Assembly (NCBI GenBank): GCA_029834535.1
Contig: JAQMWT010000695.1
Span: forward strand, 1-64,000
Source of the DNA: Chrysophaeum taylorii
Lineage: Eukaryota > Sar > Pelagophyceae > Pelagomonadales > Pelagomonadaceae
Direction of reading: 5' to 3'
DNA: 64,000 nucleotides
Under the pieces are notes generated by a model. The model made no database searches. It saw nothing but the letters and a program-made list of their open reading frames with translations, and had not been told where the DNA came from. The position numbers and the translations under genes were made by a program. The number at the start of each line of letters is the position of its first letter. Position 1 is the stretch's first letter. Positions 23,427-33,687 of this stretch are shown here, one piece after another.

Positions 23427-23476
23427 TATAAATAAATTACTAATAATAGTGTGCGAGGTTTTGTTTTGAGTTAGTT

Positions 23477-25180
23477 ATGAGGATGAGGGTGTTGATACTG
23501 TGTCGGATCGCGATGGCCCTGCAACCACCTGCACAGTTTCGAGAACCAGCGCGCATCGAGGCGACGCAGAACTACCGCGAAGCCACGGCGTTGTCGGAGC
23601 GGCTCGCAGCTTTTAAGGAGGCGGCGCCGCCGCAGCAGCAGCAGCAGCAGCAGCGTACGGTTGCTATTGTTGGCGGCGGGTTGTCCGGCTTATCGTGCGC
23701 CAAGTACGTGGCGGATGCCGGGCACCGGGTTATCTTGTACGAGGCGCGGCAGACTCTCGGCGGAAAAGTGTCCGCGTGGAGAGATGCGGACGGCGACGTG
23801 GTCGAAACGGGGCTTCACGTGTTCTTCGGAGCTTACCCGAACATGCTACGGCTGCTCGCGGAGCTTGGGATCCGGGACAGACTCCAGTGGAAAGCGCACC
23901 GCATGAGCTTTGCCATGCGCGACGGCGGCGGTCTGACGTCGTTCGAGTTTCCGGAGGGTGTTCCGGCGCCGTTCAACATGGCGATCGCGATCCTTCGGAA
24001 CAGAGAAATGCTCACGTTGCTGGAGAAGGCGCGCATGGTTCCAGGGTTGCTTCCGATGCTCGTCGGCAACGCGCAGGAATACGTCGACCAGCAGGACGAG
24101 CTGTCGGTGGGCGAGTTCATGCGCAAGTACGGCGTCCCCGAGCGCGCGAAAGACGAGGTGTTCGAGGCGATGGGCAAGGCCCTCGACTTCGTGCCGGCCG
24201 ACGAGCTCTCTATGGCGATAATCCTCACAGCGATGAACAGGTTCATAAACGAGGCCGACGGCTCGCAAACGGCATTCCTCGACGGCAATCAACCCGACCG
24301 CCTCTGCGCGCCGCTGCGCGAGTACGTCGAGAACCGAGGGGGTCGGGTTTTTTGCGGCAAGCCGCTCGTCGAAATTCTAGTCGAGGACGACGACACAAGA
24401 AGGGTCCGAGGCCTCCGGTTCGAGGACGAGATCGTCGTCGCCGACGAGTATGTTCTCGCCATGCCGGTGGACGTGACGAAGCGGCTCATCCCGCGGGAAT
24501 GGTCGACGATGCCCTTTTTTTCGCAACTCGACGGCTTGGAGGGCGTCCCGGTCATCAACGTCCAGCTGTGGTTCGACGGCGCGATCGACGCGACGCTCGA
24601 TGGTCTCGTGTTCTCGCGCTCGAAATGTCTCAGCGTCTACGCCGACATGGCCAAATCTTGCCGCGAATTCGCCGACGATCGGTCTATGTTGTCTCTCGTT
24701 TTCGCGCCCGTCGTGACGCCGGAGAAAAACTGGCTCGCAGAGTCGGACGACGCGATCGTGAATGCGACCGTGAAAGAGCTCGAGACCGTGCTCTCCGGCA
24801 CGCTCCCGAGTCTCCGCAAGGCTGCCGTCGTGCGAACTCCGAGGAGCGTATATTCGGCAATACCCGGCCGCAACAAGTACCGCCCCTCGCAACGCACGCC
24901 CGTCCCTAACTTGGTCCTCGCCGGCGACTACACATACCAGCGATACCTAGGCTCCATGGAGGGTGCCGTGCTGGCCGGCAAGCTGGCGGCGGAGGTCGTC
25001 GCAGCCCGCGCGGCCAACGCGACCCTCCCGCCCATCAAAGAGCCAGCACCGGGTGCCTCGCGCGGCGGCGGGGAACCGAGGAACCCATCTTTCGTCTTGC
25101 CGTCGCGCCCGGCCCGCACTCTTGAGGAGGAGCCCCGCGGCGCGATCGCTTTTGGCGGCGGCGAGGCTAGCCTCCGATGA
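23477..25180 (+). CDS. PDS: 15-cis-phytoene desaturase
   Basis: Intronless, 567 codons. The plant/cyanobacterial-type enzyme introduces double bonds into phytoene in the first desaturation steps of carotenoid synthesis, using FAD and plastoquinone, in the plastid. Seen: the FAD-binding VAIVGGGLSGLSCAKYV at residues 62-78, ETGLHVFFGAYPN near 112, GKALDFVPADELSM near 235, and the C-terminal VLAGDYTYQRYLGSMEGAVLAGKLA near 480-505. The N-terminus has a short hydrophobic stretch (MRVLILCRIAMALQ) then a phenylalanine-bearing segment, which fits a signal-plus-transit leader for a complex plastid. A poly-Q tract (residues 53-59, CAG repeats) separates leader and enzyme. The C-terminal ~55 residues are an unconserved extension. 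Its 5' flank is a Helitron minisatellite. Confidence 0.95.
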   Translation: MRMRVLILCRIAMALQPPAQFREPARIEATQNYREATALSERLAAFKEAAPPQQQQQQQRTVAIVGGGLSGLSCAKYVADAGHRVILYEARQTLGGKVSAWRDADGDVVETGLHVFFGAYPNMLRLLAELGIRDRLQWKAHRMSFAMRDGGGLTSFEFPEGVPAPFNMAIAILRNREMLTLLEKARMVPGLLPMLVGNAQEYVDQQDELSVGEFMRKYGVPERAKDEVFEAMGKALDFVPADELSMAIILTAMNRFINEADGSQTAFLDGNQPDRLCAPLREYVENRGGRVFCGKPLVEILVEDDDTRRVRGLRFEDEIVVADEYVLAMPVDVTKRLIPREWSTMPFFSQLDGLEGVPVINVQLWFDGAIDATLDGLVFSRSKCLSVYADMAKSCREFADDRSMLSLVFAPVVTPEKNWLAESDDAIVNATVKELETVLSGTLPSLRKAAVVRTPRSVYSAIPGRNKYRPSQRTPVPNLVLAGDYTYQRYLGSMEGAVLAGKLAAEVVAARAANATLPPIKEPAPGASRGGGEPRNPSFVLPSRPARTLEEEPRGAIAFGGGEASLR

Positions 25181-25210
25181 TCGATCGACACTACGTAGTA
25201 TAGTCCTTGG

Positions 25211-25240
25211 GGCTAGCTAGCTAGCTAGCTAGCTAGCTAT
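25211..25240. repeat. (GCTA)n microsatellite
   Basis: Seven GCTA copies lying between the 3' ends of the desaturase gene and the gene on the other strand. Confidence 0.9.
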
Positions 25241-25843
25241 CTATCCATCCCGCGGAGAGGCACGAGGTGTTGGTGTTGTCTCCGCCATCTCCTTTGACGA
25301 GGGAGGCGAGAGTTGCGCTAGTCTATCCGCGATCGCCTGTTTCTGCGTTTTGGTCGGGCACACGAAGCAGCCCGTGCGCTCCTCCCAGGACTTCTCGTCG
25401 CCGTCGGCGTTGGTGAGGTCGAGGACGTCGCGGATCTCGAGGCGCGCTGCCTCGGCCCTTTTTTTCTCGAGGTACGAAGGCCGCCGCGCGGTCGACGGCG
25501 CGCTATCGATAGGGACTCCCTCGTTGCGGGCTCGGTGATCTTGGATACAAGCCCCCGGTACGAGGCCCTCGCTCTTGTAAAAGCCCGGGGACCGCTCCGG
25601 TATGGGGGGCTTGAACTGCCCCGCTCCCCCAACATCGACGACTTTCCTCTTGACACCGCAATCCATCTCCAATGTCCGCTCTGTGAGGCGCACCGCCCGC
25701 GGCGGGCCGCGGCCCTTGGTCCGCCAGGGCCTTGCTTCTTCGATGGTGCGATCTTTCTGGGCGTGGGTGGCGAGGTGCCTCCTTTCGGGTCGTCGCGCAT
25801 CGCTTGCCACCAACAAGGCCGCCTTGAAGGTCCTTCGGCCCAT
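25241..25843 (-). CDS. Hypothetical protein, 200 residues
   Basis: Starts at an ATG (25843) and reads 200 codons. It is rich in basic and acidic residues with no membrane segment. Conserved-looking stretches include IPERSPGFYKSEGLVPGACI and a charged helix (SYLEKKRAEAARLEIRDVLDL), followed by a CFVC pair. The PERSPGFY...GLVPG type of segment recalls small ciliary microtubule-associated proteins, but I cannot name a family. The frame remains open upstream to 26776, opposite the next gene; that part is probably chance. Convergent with PDS. Confidence 0.55.
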   Translation of the reverse strand: MGRRTFKAALLVASDARRPERRHLATHAQKDRTIEEARPWRTKGRGPPRAVRLTERTLEMDCGVKRKVVDVGGAGQFKPPIPERSPGFYKSEGLVPGACIQDHRARNEGVPIDSAPSTARRPSYLEKKRAEAARLEIRDVLDLTNADGDEKSWEERTGCFVCPTKTQKQAIADRLAQLSPPSSKEMAETTPTPRASPRDG

Positions 25844-25933
25844 ATAGAAAGATATGTATCCTAGGTGCAGGAGGACCCTATCGTCATTTTGCTCCCAAAC
25901 AGCAAGTACGTCACAGTCTAGTACTGCAATAAA

Positions 25934-26833
25934 ATGAAAACAACAACTTTGTTCTTCTTCTTCTTCTTGGTGTCGGTCGCCGGCGCGTCGACCGCCAAGC
26001 AGCGGTTCGAGCCACTGCAGCAGCTCGAGCACAAGTTCGTGGACGGGGCCGTGGCGACGTTTGACGTGTTTTCGGATACGTTGAGTCGCCGCGCGCAGCG
26101 CGTGAAAACGGGGTACGAACAGGTGAAGACCGGTTACGAACACTTCGTCCAACACCGCGAGGTAGCCGAGGAGCCCGCGGAAGCCCCCCCCGGCGAGGTC
26201 CCCGCGCGGCCGGCCTCGACGACCCTCGTAGTTCCCGTGGGTCCGGCGCTGGGCAAGGACCCGATCATTCCGGAAGCCGGAGGAGCGTCGGACGAACTCA
26301 GTCTCGCTGGACTCATGTCGACCGTGGCGAGCGAGGAGGGTCGCGCCGTCGTTCGCACGGGCGTGCAAGTGGCGCTCCTCTACACCACTCTCGCGGCCGT
26401 GCACTTTGCGCCAAACTTGAAACTTCTCGTCGTTCTCGGCGTCGCGTCGCGAGCTCCTCAGCTTGGAGATATTTGGACCGGCCCCGCGCAGTCGTCCGAG
26501 GAAACGAGACCCCTCCAGGTCCTTCACAAGGGCACCATGACGCCACTCGCGCGCCTTGCCTTTTGCGCGCAGATCGCCCTCTGCGATAACTTGCGTCGCC
26601 GGACCCCCACCCTCGTCGTCTACGCCTACGCGGCCGCCCTCGCGACCTGCGCTGCGCTCTTCGCGCGCGTCGATCCCACCGCGGGTCTCTTCCTCGTTCC
26701 CTCCCTGGCCTGCGCCCTGGCAGCCTCCAAGTACTCGGCCGACCTCCGCATCTGGCATATGATTGCCAAGCCACAAAAACCGAAACTTTCCAAGCGCCGC
26801 GCCTTGCCACCGCGCCCGAGTGCCTTCGCCTGA
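25934..26833 (+). CDS. Secretory-pathway membrane protein of unknown function
   Basis: 299 codons. A strong signal peptide (MKTTTLFFFFFLVSVAGAS, residues 1-19) is followed by an amphipathic region with a repeated VKTGYEQVKTGYEHF motif (near 55-72) and a proline-rich linker. Three or four hydrophobic segments (about 142-165, 225-243, 248-265) come before a basic tail. No family was recognised. In an alga with a complex plastid such a leader could also send the protein to plastid membranes. Its start is only 90 bp from the divergent gene at 25843. Confidence 0.7.
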   Translation: MKTTTLFFFFFLVSVAGASTAKQRFEPLQQLEHKFVDGAVATFDVFSDTLSRRAQRVKTGYEQVKTGYEHFVQHREVAEEPAEAPPGEVPARPASTTLVVPVGPALGKDPIIPEAGGASDELSLAGLMSTVASEEGRAVVRTGVQVALLYTTLAAVHFAPNLKLLVVLGVASRAPQLGDIWTGPAQSSEETRPLQVLHKGTMTPLARLAFCAQIALCDNLRRRTPTLVVYAYAAALATCAALFARVDPTAGLFLVPSLACALAASKYSADLRIWHMIAKPQKPKLSKRRALPPRPSAFA

Positions 26834-26931
26834 TGCTGTTTTTTTTTTTTTCTGTTCGTCGAGTGAATGTAGTTAAGTGGGGCAGCATGACTCGCCGCCC
26901 GCCCTGTTTTTCATTATTAATTATCCACGTG

Positions 26932-26945
26932 TCAAGTATCCTTCC

Positions 26946-26977
<32 letters not shown>

Positions 26978-27741
26978 ACGACGCGGACGAAGGGATCGTG
27001 GGGATCGGGACCCGGCGACAAAAAGGTCGCGGGCCCCCGCAGGACGTCGTCGTCGTCGTCTTCGGGGACGACGCGCCGTGGTCTGAAAGGACTAGTCACC
27101 GTGCCATGGTTTGCGTCTTGTAGCGGAGCAAGGTGTGGGGCGGAGGCGATCATGCGCACGAGCTGGGCATTCGCGTGCACGGACTCTGATGTGGTTCCCC
27201 CGCGGGTGGCGGCGGTCGGGATTCTGATCCTGTATCGTATCTTTCGCGAAGAAGAAGGAGGCGGCGGCGGCGGACGACACTCGGGGAGTCGCCTGTGACG
27301 CATCTCGCTGGCCTTGAGTTTGTTGAGGACTCGCGTCGCCTCTGCCTGTGCTCTGTGCTGCAAAACAGCCGAGTGCGATTTTCTCATCGCGGGCGCGACG
27401 AAGAGGCTCCGGGCTCGGCATTCCATCCTCGACTCCTCTCTGGCGTGTGGCTTATGGTGCCTCGCGGCCAAGGCGAGCCGATGCGAGGAGACTTGGAGAT
27501 TCGCTTTCGCCTTTATGTCTTGCCGGAGAACGTCGCGTTTTTCCCGTTTTGTTCGCTCGCGCTCGATGGCGATTCGCCGCTGCGCGCACTTCGCTTCGAC
27601 CGGATCCAAGTCTGCCATGGATCTCGCGTGGCCGACCTCCTCGCAAGAGTCGACGGCTCGCAGCTGGCCGAGCCTTCGGAAAATCGCCGGGACGAGAAAC
27701 TCCAGCGGGACGCTCTCATCATCGGCGTTCTTTGGAGGCAT
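26932..27741 (-). CDS. Hypothetical protein, 269 residues
   Basis: Read from the ATG at 27741 (MPPKNADDESVPLEF). The middle is a long charged helix (RIAIERERTKREKRDVLRQDIKAK) with many Arg and Lys, likely coiled coil. The C-terminal part has a poly-proline run, an acidic patch (EDDDDD) and an alanine/valine repeat from GCC/GTC triplets. No family was recognised. Opposite-strand frames of similar length exist, so confidence is moderate. Confidence 0.5.
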
Positions 27742-28200
27742 TTTGATGAGAGATACATACCTTGATCTATAGAAAAGTGCCGCGGCACCATGGGTGGGCG
27801 GCGCGTCGTTGATGATGATGCAGAGTCGCACACCAGGAAGATGGTGCTGCGGAGTGCGTTTGGAGGGCGTGTGCTGCTCCATGGCCAATTCGCCGACGCT
27901 TGCGGAGAAGAAGAGAGGGATCGCAATGAAGGAGATGAGAGGTGTGGTTCAAGAGACGGGGAGAAAGGAGAGGTAAGACGAGTCCGCTTGAAAGAAACAA
28001 AGAAAGAAAGAAAGAAAGAAGCAAGCCTCGAAGAGGAGGAGGAGGTAGAGGGTGAAGAATAGGAAATCGCGTTTTGGTGGAGGTAGCAAGAAGAAGAAAG
28101 GACGGGCGTCGGTCTCGCACAACAAGCAGAGCGCACACACATAAGAAGCGGCGGCGGCAGCGGGACACGCGAGAAAGTCGCTTCGACGAGAAGAACAAAG
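27742..28200. other. Spacer with an (AAAG)n run
   Basis: No supported gene. It contains the 3' region of the CK2 gene, a purine-rich tract with (AAAG)n at about 27990-28020, and GA-rich repeats. Confidence 0.6.
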
Positions 28201-29310
28201 CTAGGCGTCGTGCGGAGGAGGAGGCTCGGGACCACACTTGGCGGCGGCGGGCGTGAGGTCTTGGTGGTGCTGGTCGGCGTCGGCGTCGGCGGGGTGGTTT
28301 GGCGGGGCGGGGTGGAGGTCGGGTCCGGCGGGAGGTAGCCTGAGGAGATTGAAGTAGTCGTGTGCCATGGCCTCTTTTGCCGTCAACCTTTCTTGGTGGT
28401 CGTAGCGGAGGAGTTTCGAAACGAAGTCGATCGCTTCGGGGGAAACGAGGGCGGTGTTTTCGGGGGTAACAAACTTGGTCCAGGGTTTCTTGGGCTGGCG
28501 ACCGATCAGACCGTCGAAGTGCGGATCCAACTCCAAATCGTACTGGTCCAAGTAGGCGAAGAGGTCGTCGGTCCCGAGGACCTTTGCGATCTTGACGAGT
28601 TGGTCGTAGTTGTCGTGGCCGTGGAAGAAGGGCTCCTTGCGGAAGATCATGCCGGCGACCATGCAGCCGAGGGACCACATGTCGAGCGAATAGTCGTATT
28701 CCTGGAGATCTACCAAGAGCTCGGGGCCCTTGAAGTATCGCGAGGCGACGCGGACGTTGTACTCGCGGCCGGCGTGGTAAAATTCGGCGAGGCCCCAATC
28801 GATGAGCCGCAGGAGACGTTTTTCGTGGTCGATCATGACGTTGTGCGGCTTGACGTCGCGGTGCATTATGCCGTTCGAATGGCAGCAGTCGAGGGCCTTG
28901 AGGAGCTCGTTCATATAGAATCGGATGTCGTAGTCGGTCAAAGTCGGGTACAACACCTTGAAGTCGGTGTTGTTCACGAACTCGAAGACGAGGGACGGCG
29001 TCTTCGACTGCGGGTCGCGCACGACGTCCAGGAGCTGGATTATGTTTTCGCCGCCGCACAAGTTCTGCAAGATCTTGATTTCACGCTTTATTTTCTTCTT
29101 CTTCACGGGTTTGAGGATTTTTATCACGCATTTGCAGTTGTTCGTTACGTTGATACCCTCGAACACTTCGCTATACTTTCCGCGCCCGATCTTCCGGATC
29201 ACCTCGTAGTCCTCCTGCTCGCCCCAGTTCACCGTCAGCGACTCGTAGTCCCAGTATTCGCGGGGTCGATTCGCGTTCACGTCCGCGTAGACCCGAGACC
29301 GGCTCATCAT
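28201..29310 (-). CDS. CKA: Casein kinase II catalytic subunit alpha
   Basis: Starts at ATG 29310 (the codon before it, GTG, is in frame but not needed); 369 residues. A constitutively active Ser/Thr kinase of acidic sites, in nucleus and cytosol. Seen: the glycine loop [11 protein letters not shown], the basic [18 protein letters not shown] that is the CK2 hallmark, the catalytic loop [16 protein letters not shown] in place of DFG (also CK2-specific), and [27 protein letters not shown]. The C-terminal 35 residues are proline- and histidine-rich and not conserved. Divergent from the proteasome gene with 156 bp between start codons. Confidence 0.96.
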   Translation of the reverse strand: MMSRSRVYADVNANRPREYWDYESLTVNWGEQEDYEVIRKIGRGKYSEVFEGINVTNNCKCVIKILKPVKKKKIKREIKILQNLCGGENIIQLLDVVRDPQSKTPSLVFEFVNNTDFKVLYPTLTDYDIRFYMNELLKALDCCHSNGIMHRDVKPHNVMIDHEKRLLRLIDWGLAEFYHAGREYNVRVASRYFKGPELLVDLQEYDYSLDMWSLGCMVAGMIFRKEPFFHGHDNYDQLVKIAKVLGTDDLFAYLDQYDLELDPHFDGLIGRQPKKPWTKFVTPENTALVSPEAIDFVSKLLRYDHQERLTAKEAMAHDYFNLLRLPPAGPDLHPAPPNHPADADADQHHQDLTPAAAKCGPEPPPPHDA

Positions 29311-29466
29311 CACGCACTTCTTCTACTTGTTGTTGTTGTTCTTCGCATCGTCGACGACGACGACGATAATATTATGTACCAACAAAAAAAGCCCCTAACC
29401 CTCCTCGAGTTTTTACTCCTAAACCCTTAGAGGAAGGAGGAGCGGCGACAAAGGAAGAAAAAAAAA

Positions 29467-30261
29467 ATGGAGACGACGACGTCTGGGTTCAGCTTCGACT
29501 TGTGCGCGCGGAACGCGCGTCTCGAGGGGAAAGCGCCGGCGGCGATGAAGACGGGGACCACGATCTGCGGGGTCGTCTACAAGGACGGGGTCGTCCTCGG
29601 CGCCGACACGCGGGCCACGGGGGGCTCCGAAGTCGCCGACAAGAACTGCGCCAAGATCCACTACCTGGCACCGAACATTTACTGTTGCGGTGCCGGGACG
29701 GCGGCCGACACCGAGAAGACGACCGAGCTCATCGCCTCCCAGCTGGATCTGCTGCGGCTCTCGACGTCGACGCAGTCGCGAGTCGTCGCCGCCGTTACTC
29801 TCCTCAAACGAATGCTCTTCAAGTACCAGGGTCACATTTCCGCCGCCTTGGTGCTGGGCGGCGTCGACTGCAAGGGTCCCCACCTCTACCAGATCTATCC
29901 CCACGGCTCGACATCGAAGCTCCCCTACGTCACGATGGGCTCCGGCTCCCTCGCGGCCATGTCGGTCTTCGAGACGGGTTACCGCGACGGCATGGCCGAG
30001 GCCGAGGCCGTCGCGCTCGTCAAGGACGCCATCTTCGGCGGCATCTTCAACGACCTCGGCTCGGGCTCGAACTGCGACATCACCATCATCCGCCAGGGGG
30101 GGGTCCCAGAGGTCCGTCGCGGCTACGAAACCCCCAACGAGACGGCCCCCCTCCGCGCTGCCTATGCCCGTCCGGCTTCCCTCCGCCCGCCGGTGGGGGC
30201 CACCCCCGTCCTCTCGACCCTCGTCGACGTCTTCGACGCCCCCCAACCCCTCGCTCTCTAA
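29467..30261 (+). CDS. PSMB7: 20S proteasome subunit beta-2 (beta type-7)
   Basis: 264 codons. Trypsin-like active subunit of the 20S core. A 30-residue propeptide ends in G followed by the catalytic Thr ([21 protein letters not shown]), with Asp17 and Lys33 ([11 protein letters not shown]) of the mature numbering in place. GSGS(LAAM) and the SGSNCDI-type C-terminal block are present. The C-terminal arm that embraces beta-3 follows (TPNETAP...). Intronless. NOG2 begins 88 bp downstream on the same strand. Confidence 0.96.
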   Translation: METTTSGFSFDLCARNARLEGKAPAAMKTGTTICGVVYKDGVVLGADTRATGGSEVADKNCAKIHYLAPNIYCCGAGTAADTEKTTELIASQLDLLRLSTSTQSRVVAAVTLLKRMLFKYQGHISAALVLGGVDCKGPHLYQIYPHGSTSKLPYVTMGSGSLAAMSVFETGYRDGMAEAEAVALVKDAIFGGIFNDLGSGSNCDITIIRQGGVPEVRRGYETPNETAPLRAAYARPASLRPPVGATPVLSTLVDVFDAPQPLAL

Positions 30262-30349
30262 TAGTAAGTTGGAGTTTATTTAGATAGTTTATTTTCTGGC
30301 GATTGAGAAAGAAAGAAAGAAATAAATAAATATATATATACTCTCGACA

Positions 30350-31912
30350 ATGGGAGTAGTAGTAAAGAAGAGGCCGCCGGCGATGTCCAAGTCTGGGTCC
30401 TCGTCGAACCCCGACCGAGTCGTCGGGAAGAAGGCTCAGAGGCGGGGGGGGACGCCACGGACCAAGGCGACGGCGAAGCGCCTGAAGATGTACGCTGGAA
30501 GCGGCGTCCAGCGGAACAAGGCCGGGAAGGTGGTTGGGGGTGAACTCGCGCGGCGAGACTGCGCGGGTGGTCAGGCCATCACCGGGGCGACCGGGCGGAT
30601 CGCACCGGATCGGCGTTGGTTCGGGAACACGCGGACGATCGGCGCCAAGGAGCTCGACGCGTTCCGCGAGGACGTGAAGACGGCGACGGCAGACCCGCGC
30701 GCGGTTATCCTCAAGCGCGGCAAGGTCCCCGTTTCGCTCGCCGACGAGACGGTCTCGAAAGGCCCGCGGCGCGACCTCCTGACCACGGAACCCTCGTTCT
30801 TCCCAAAGAGCGGGGCTCGGAAGCGGCCGAAACCGCTCGGACCAAATCTGTCGTCGCTCCTCGCGCGAGCCGAGCCCGCGTGGGAAGAGCCCCCCGCCCC
30901 CGACGAGTTCAAGGACGAGGCGAGGCACGATCTCTTCGCCAAGGGCCAGTCGAAGCGCATCTGGGGCGAGCTCTACAAAGTGTTGGATTGCAGCGACGTC
31001 GTTCTCCACGTCGTGGACGCTCGCGACGTCCCCGGCACGACGTGCGACGTCGTCGTTAAAAATTTGAAAAAGAACAAGCACCTCGTCTTCGTGATGAACA
31101 AGTGCGACCTCGTGCCAAACTGGGCCGTCAAGCGCTGGATATCGCACCTCTCCAAAACCGCTCCCGCGCTCGCGTTTCGGGCTAGCCAGACGAAACCGTT
31201 TGGCAAGGGCGCCCTAATCGACGTCCTCCGCCAGTACGCCAAACTCCACGCCGAGGCAAAGCAAATCAGCGTCGGCATCATCGGCTACCCCAATGTCGGC
31301 AAGTCGAGCGTCGTCAACGCGCTCCGGAGCAAGGCCGTCTGCAAGGTCGCCCCGGTGCCGGGAGAAACCAAGGTCTGGCAGTACGTTTCGCTCACCAAGC
31401 GCGTCAGCCTCATCGACTCGCCGGGGGTCGTCGTGGGCCGCGACGACGACGTCGACACGGTCCTCAAGGGCGTCGTGCGCGCCGAGCGCCTCCCCGACCC
31501 CACCGTCTTCCTCGCCCCTCTTCTCTCGAGGGCCAACCCCGACCACCTCCGCAACGCTTACGGCCTCGCCTTAAAAAACGACGACGACGACGCGGTAGAC
31601 TACGCGAAGCGCCTCGCACTCAAGATGGGTCGCCTCCTCCAAAAAGGCGAACCCGACCTCCGCACCGTCGCGACCATGCTCATCAACGACTGGCAGCGCG
31701 GCAAAATCCCTCACTTCGTCCCGCCTCCCGACGATCTCGACGATCCCGACCACCAGGCGCCCCCGCCACCACCACCACCACCCAAAGATGGCGACGACGA
31801 CAAGCCCGACCACGACAAGCCCGACGACGACGACGACAAGCCCGACGCTGGTCGAGATGAATCCATGGGTGCCCGCCCCCCCGCCGCGAGGTCTGTGTTT
31901 TTAAAAGACTGA
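30350..31912 (+). CDS. NOG2: Nucleolar GTP-binding protein NOG2/NUG2 (GNL2)
   Basis: 520 codons. Circularly permuted GTPase that rides on pre-60S ribosomal particles and must leave before nuclear export. The NGP1NT-type basic N-terminus ([30 protein letters not shown]) comes first. The G motifs follow in permuted order: NKCD near residue 247 (G4), GYPNVGKSS near 310 (G1), DSPG near 359 (G3). The C-terminus is a P-rich then D/K-rich tail of low complexity, shorter than in animals. The 3' end abuts the remnant of a dipeptidase gene on the other strand. Confidence 0.94.
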   Translation: MGVVVKKRPPAMSKSGSSSNPDRVVGKKAQRRGGTPRTKATAKRLKMYAGSGVQRNKAGKVVGGELARRDCAGGQAITGATGRIAPDRRWFGNTRTIGAKELDAFREDVKTATADPRAVILKRGKVPVSLADETVSKGPRRDLLTTEPSFFPKSGARKRPKPLGPNLSSLLARAEPAWEEPPAPDEFKDEARHDLFAKGQSKRIWGELYKVLDCSDVVLHVVDARDVPGTTCDVVVKNLKKNKHLVFVMNKCDLVPNWAVKRWISHLSKTAPALAFRASQTKPFGKGALIDVLRQYAKLHAEAKQISVGIIGYPNVGKSSVVNALRSKAVCKVAPVPGETKVWQYVSLTKRVSLIDSPGVVVGRDDDVDTVLKGVVRAERLPDPTVFLAPLLSRANPDHLRNAYGLALKNDDDDAVDYAKRLALKMGRLLQKGEPDLRTVATMLINDWQRGKIPHFVPPPDDLDDPDHQAPPPPPPPPKDGDDDKPDHDKPDDDDDKPDAGRDESMGARPPAARSVFLKD

Positions 31913-31916
31913 GGAA

Positions 31917-32646
31917 TCTACTCGTTTGTTGTTGCCGCGCGAGAAGATCACAGGAGCTTCAGAAGCGGCGATTGCCTTGCGCATCGTGACCGCGTGAACG
32001 TGACTGAGGTCGACGGCCATGCCAATGCGATTCATCTCGCGCACGACCTCGACCCCAAACTTGGAGAGACCGACGGTCGTTTCGGTCGCCTTCGTCGAGC
32101 GTCTGCCCAGCCCGGACCGCCGTCGCGCGTCGGCGTGACGTAACGGACCCCCAACCGGTGAAACATCCGCAAACACCCCAACGACCCGTTGAGCCGGTGT
32201 CCACCCTCGATCCCGCACAACGACGCGACGCGCCCGCTCGCGTGGATCCGCAGTGCGTCCGCCGCTGAAAGAGCGAATTCGAGCGTTTTTTTCGGGATAT
32301 AGCGCGCGCACAGCCGGTGCACGAGGTCGATCTGCTCGAGCGTCTACTGCACCGCCGCGGGCCCGCGGATCGTCGTCGGCACGTACACGCTCCAGAACTG
32401 CGCGCCGAGACCCCCCGCCCGCACTCGCGGCCAGTCGGTGTGGAGGTACTTGTGCCCAAGCTCGCGGCAGTACTTCGCGTCCTGCGCCTCGCGCAGGTCC
32501 ACACGTTCCAGTTTGCCCTCGTACGCTTGCTTCAAAGACCACGGCAAGTCGTTGTGTCCATCCATCAGCACGTGCGAACGGTGCAGCGCGACGGCGCGCG
32601 CCACGACCACATCTTCCTTCTTCTTCTTCGGACATTCTCTGGCCAT
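31917..32646 (-). pseudogene. Renal dipeptidase (peptidase M19), broken and truncated
   Basis: From ATG 32646 the frame gives [18 protein letters not shown] (zinc-binding HxD region), [13 protein letters not shown], then TAG at 32344-32346. The same frame continues with [31 protein letters not shown] and [16 protein letters not shown]. Near 32100 it shifts to the frame giving [25 protein letters not shown] and SEAPVIFSR, then ends. The last third of the enzyme, with the remaining zinc ligands, is missing and the sequence runs into the NOG2 stop. One stop, one frameshift and one truncation make this a pseudogene of a membrane-type dipeptidase. Confidence 0.85.
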
Positions 32647-32907
32647 GGGGGTAAAGTCTAAACTAAAGAATCCTTCTTCGACTTGGACTTGTAGGGGGGT
32701 GGCATGCACGATATCCTCCTTTGCGTCGTCGCGCGTGGCGGCTGCAGCGAGATAATACACTTCCGAGTCGGCAGAGGGTCCGTGCCTCCCGACGTCCTGC
32801 AGGGCATACGCCGTCCTTTGTCTCCTTGGTGGTGGAGACCCATAAGGCTGCATAGCCTTTGACGAACGAATTCTTCGCGGTGCCACCACCCCGCTTGGAG
32901 AATACTA

Positions 32908-33687
32908 CTAGTAGGGCACGTGAATTTGCTGGCCGGGGAAAGCGCCGGCTGGGACCCTGAAGACGATTAGTTGGCCAGAGGGCCCCCGGACCTGGAGCTG
33001 AGTCCCGGCGCAGATGCCGTCGGGAATGACGACGGGAAAAGCGCGTCTCGCATCGACCTCGAGTTGAACCTTGGGTTCCTCCGTGATCGTCGTGGGCCTC
33101 ATGGTGTCCAGGCGCACGCTTTTGTATGTTGCCGTCAGGTTGGGGTCGTGGTCCTCCCCGAACTTGGTGGCACAGAACCCGCCAAAGACCGAAATGAGAA
33201 GAAAACAGAAAAATTCGTATAGGACGTCCTCGATTGCGCCGCAGAAAAGAATTTCGGCGAGGCAACAGAGCTCGAAAATGAGACTGCAGGTCCCCTGGGA
33301 GGTGCCTCGATCGCATTCGCGGACCACGGTATCAATCTGATTTGCTATGCGGCCGAGCGACCTCGTGACGAGGACGATCGCGCCCGCGCAAAGACAGGTA
33401 CAGCAAGTGCACGCGCAGCTCGCGACATAACCTCCGTAGTGAACCTCTCCGGTCTTGGCGTCGCGAATCTGCAGCCTTCGGCGAATCTTAGCCCCATACC
33501 GCTTTACGTTCTTGGCAGATTCGCAGTCGTTGCGGCGACACGCTTCCGAAAACTTGGAAACTCCGCCGATCGTGACCTCGAGCCAAGAGGGGTCGAAGTC
33601 GCCGTTTCCGATTGCAGCATAGTCGTTGTAAAACTGACAGCAACCATACATACTGTCATCACCTTCAAAACAAGTGCACATCATCAT
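32908..33687 (-). CDS. Cysteine-rich membrane protein with a PGQ-type C-terminal domain
   Basis: 260 codons from ATG 33687 (first of three consecutive ATGs; the frame is open further up without good sense). An N-terminal soluble part (MYGCCQFYNDY..., DAKTGEVHYGG) comes first. A Cys-rich membrane segment VASCACTCCTCLCAGAIVLV and one or two more hydrophobic segments (FELCCLAEILFCG ... FFCFLLISVFGGFC) follow. The last 50 residues are VVIPDGICAGTQLQVRGPSG then VPAGAFPGQQIHVPY, matching the short 'P-x-G-x-x-x-G-x-x-x-x-V' domain common at protein ends in algae and oomycetes. Function unknown. Confidence 0.65.
   Translation of the reverse strand: MMMCTCFEGDDSMYGCCQFYNDYAAIGNGDFDPSWLEVTIGGVSKFSEACRRNDCESAKNVKRYGAKIRRRLQIRDAKTGEVHYGGYVASCACTCCTCLCAGAIVLVTRSLGRIANQIDTVVRECDRGTSQGTCSLIFELCCLAEILFCGAIEDVLYEFFCFLLISVFGGFCATKFGEDHDPNLTATYKSVRLDTMRPTTITEEPKVQLEVDARRAFPVVIPDGICAGTQLQVRGPSGQLIVFRVPAGAFPGQQIHVPY

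Noticed and set aside
23695-24909. 404-codon + frame overlapping phytoene desaturase
   Set aside because: Alternative frame of the desaturase, arginine-rich, no family signal.
25241-26776. Long - strand open frame of 511 codons
   Set aside because: Only the first 603 bp from the stop (25241-25843, with an ATG) are kept as a gene. The remainder lies opposite the signal-peptide protein at 25934 and is arginine/glycine-rich in the way of a shadow frame.
28360-29430. 356-codon + frame opposite CK2 alpha
   Set aside because: Complementary shadow of a strongly conserved kinase in GC-rich sequence; rich in Val, Glu and Asp with no motifs.
30086-31147. 353-codon - frame over PSMB7 and NOG2
   Set aside because: Shadow of two well-supported genes.
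32344-32346. TAG in the dipeptidase as a recoded amino acid
   Set aside because: The gene also has a frameshift and lacks its C-terminal third, so decay is the simpler reading; pyrrolysine is not expected in eukaryotes.
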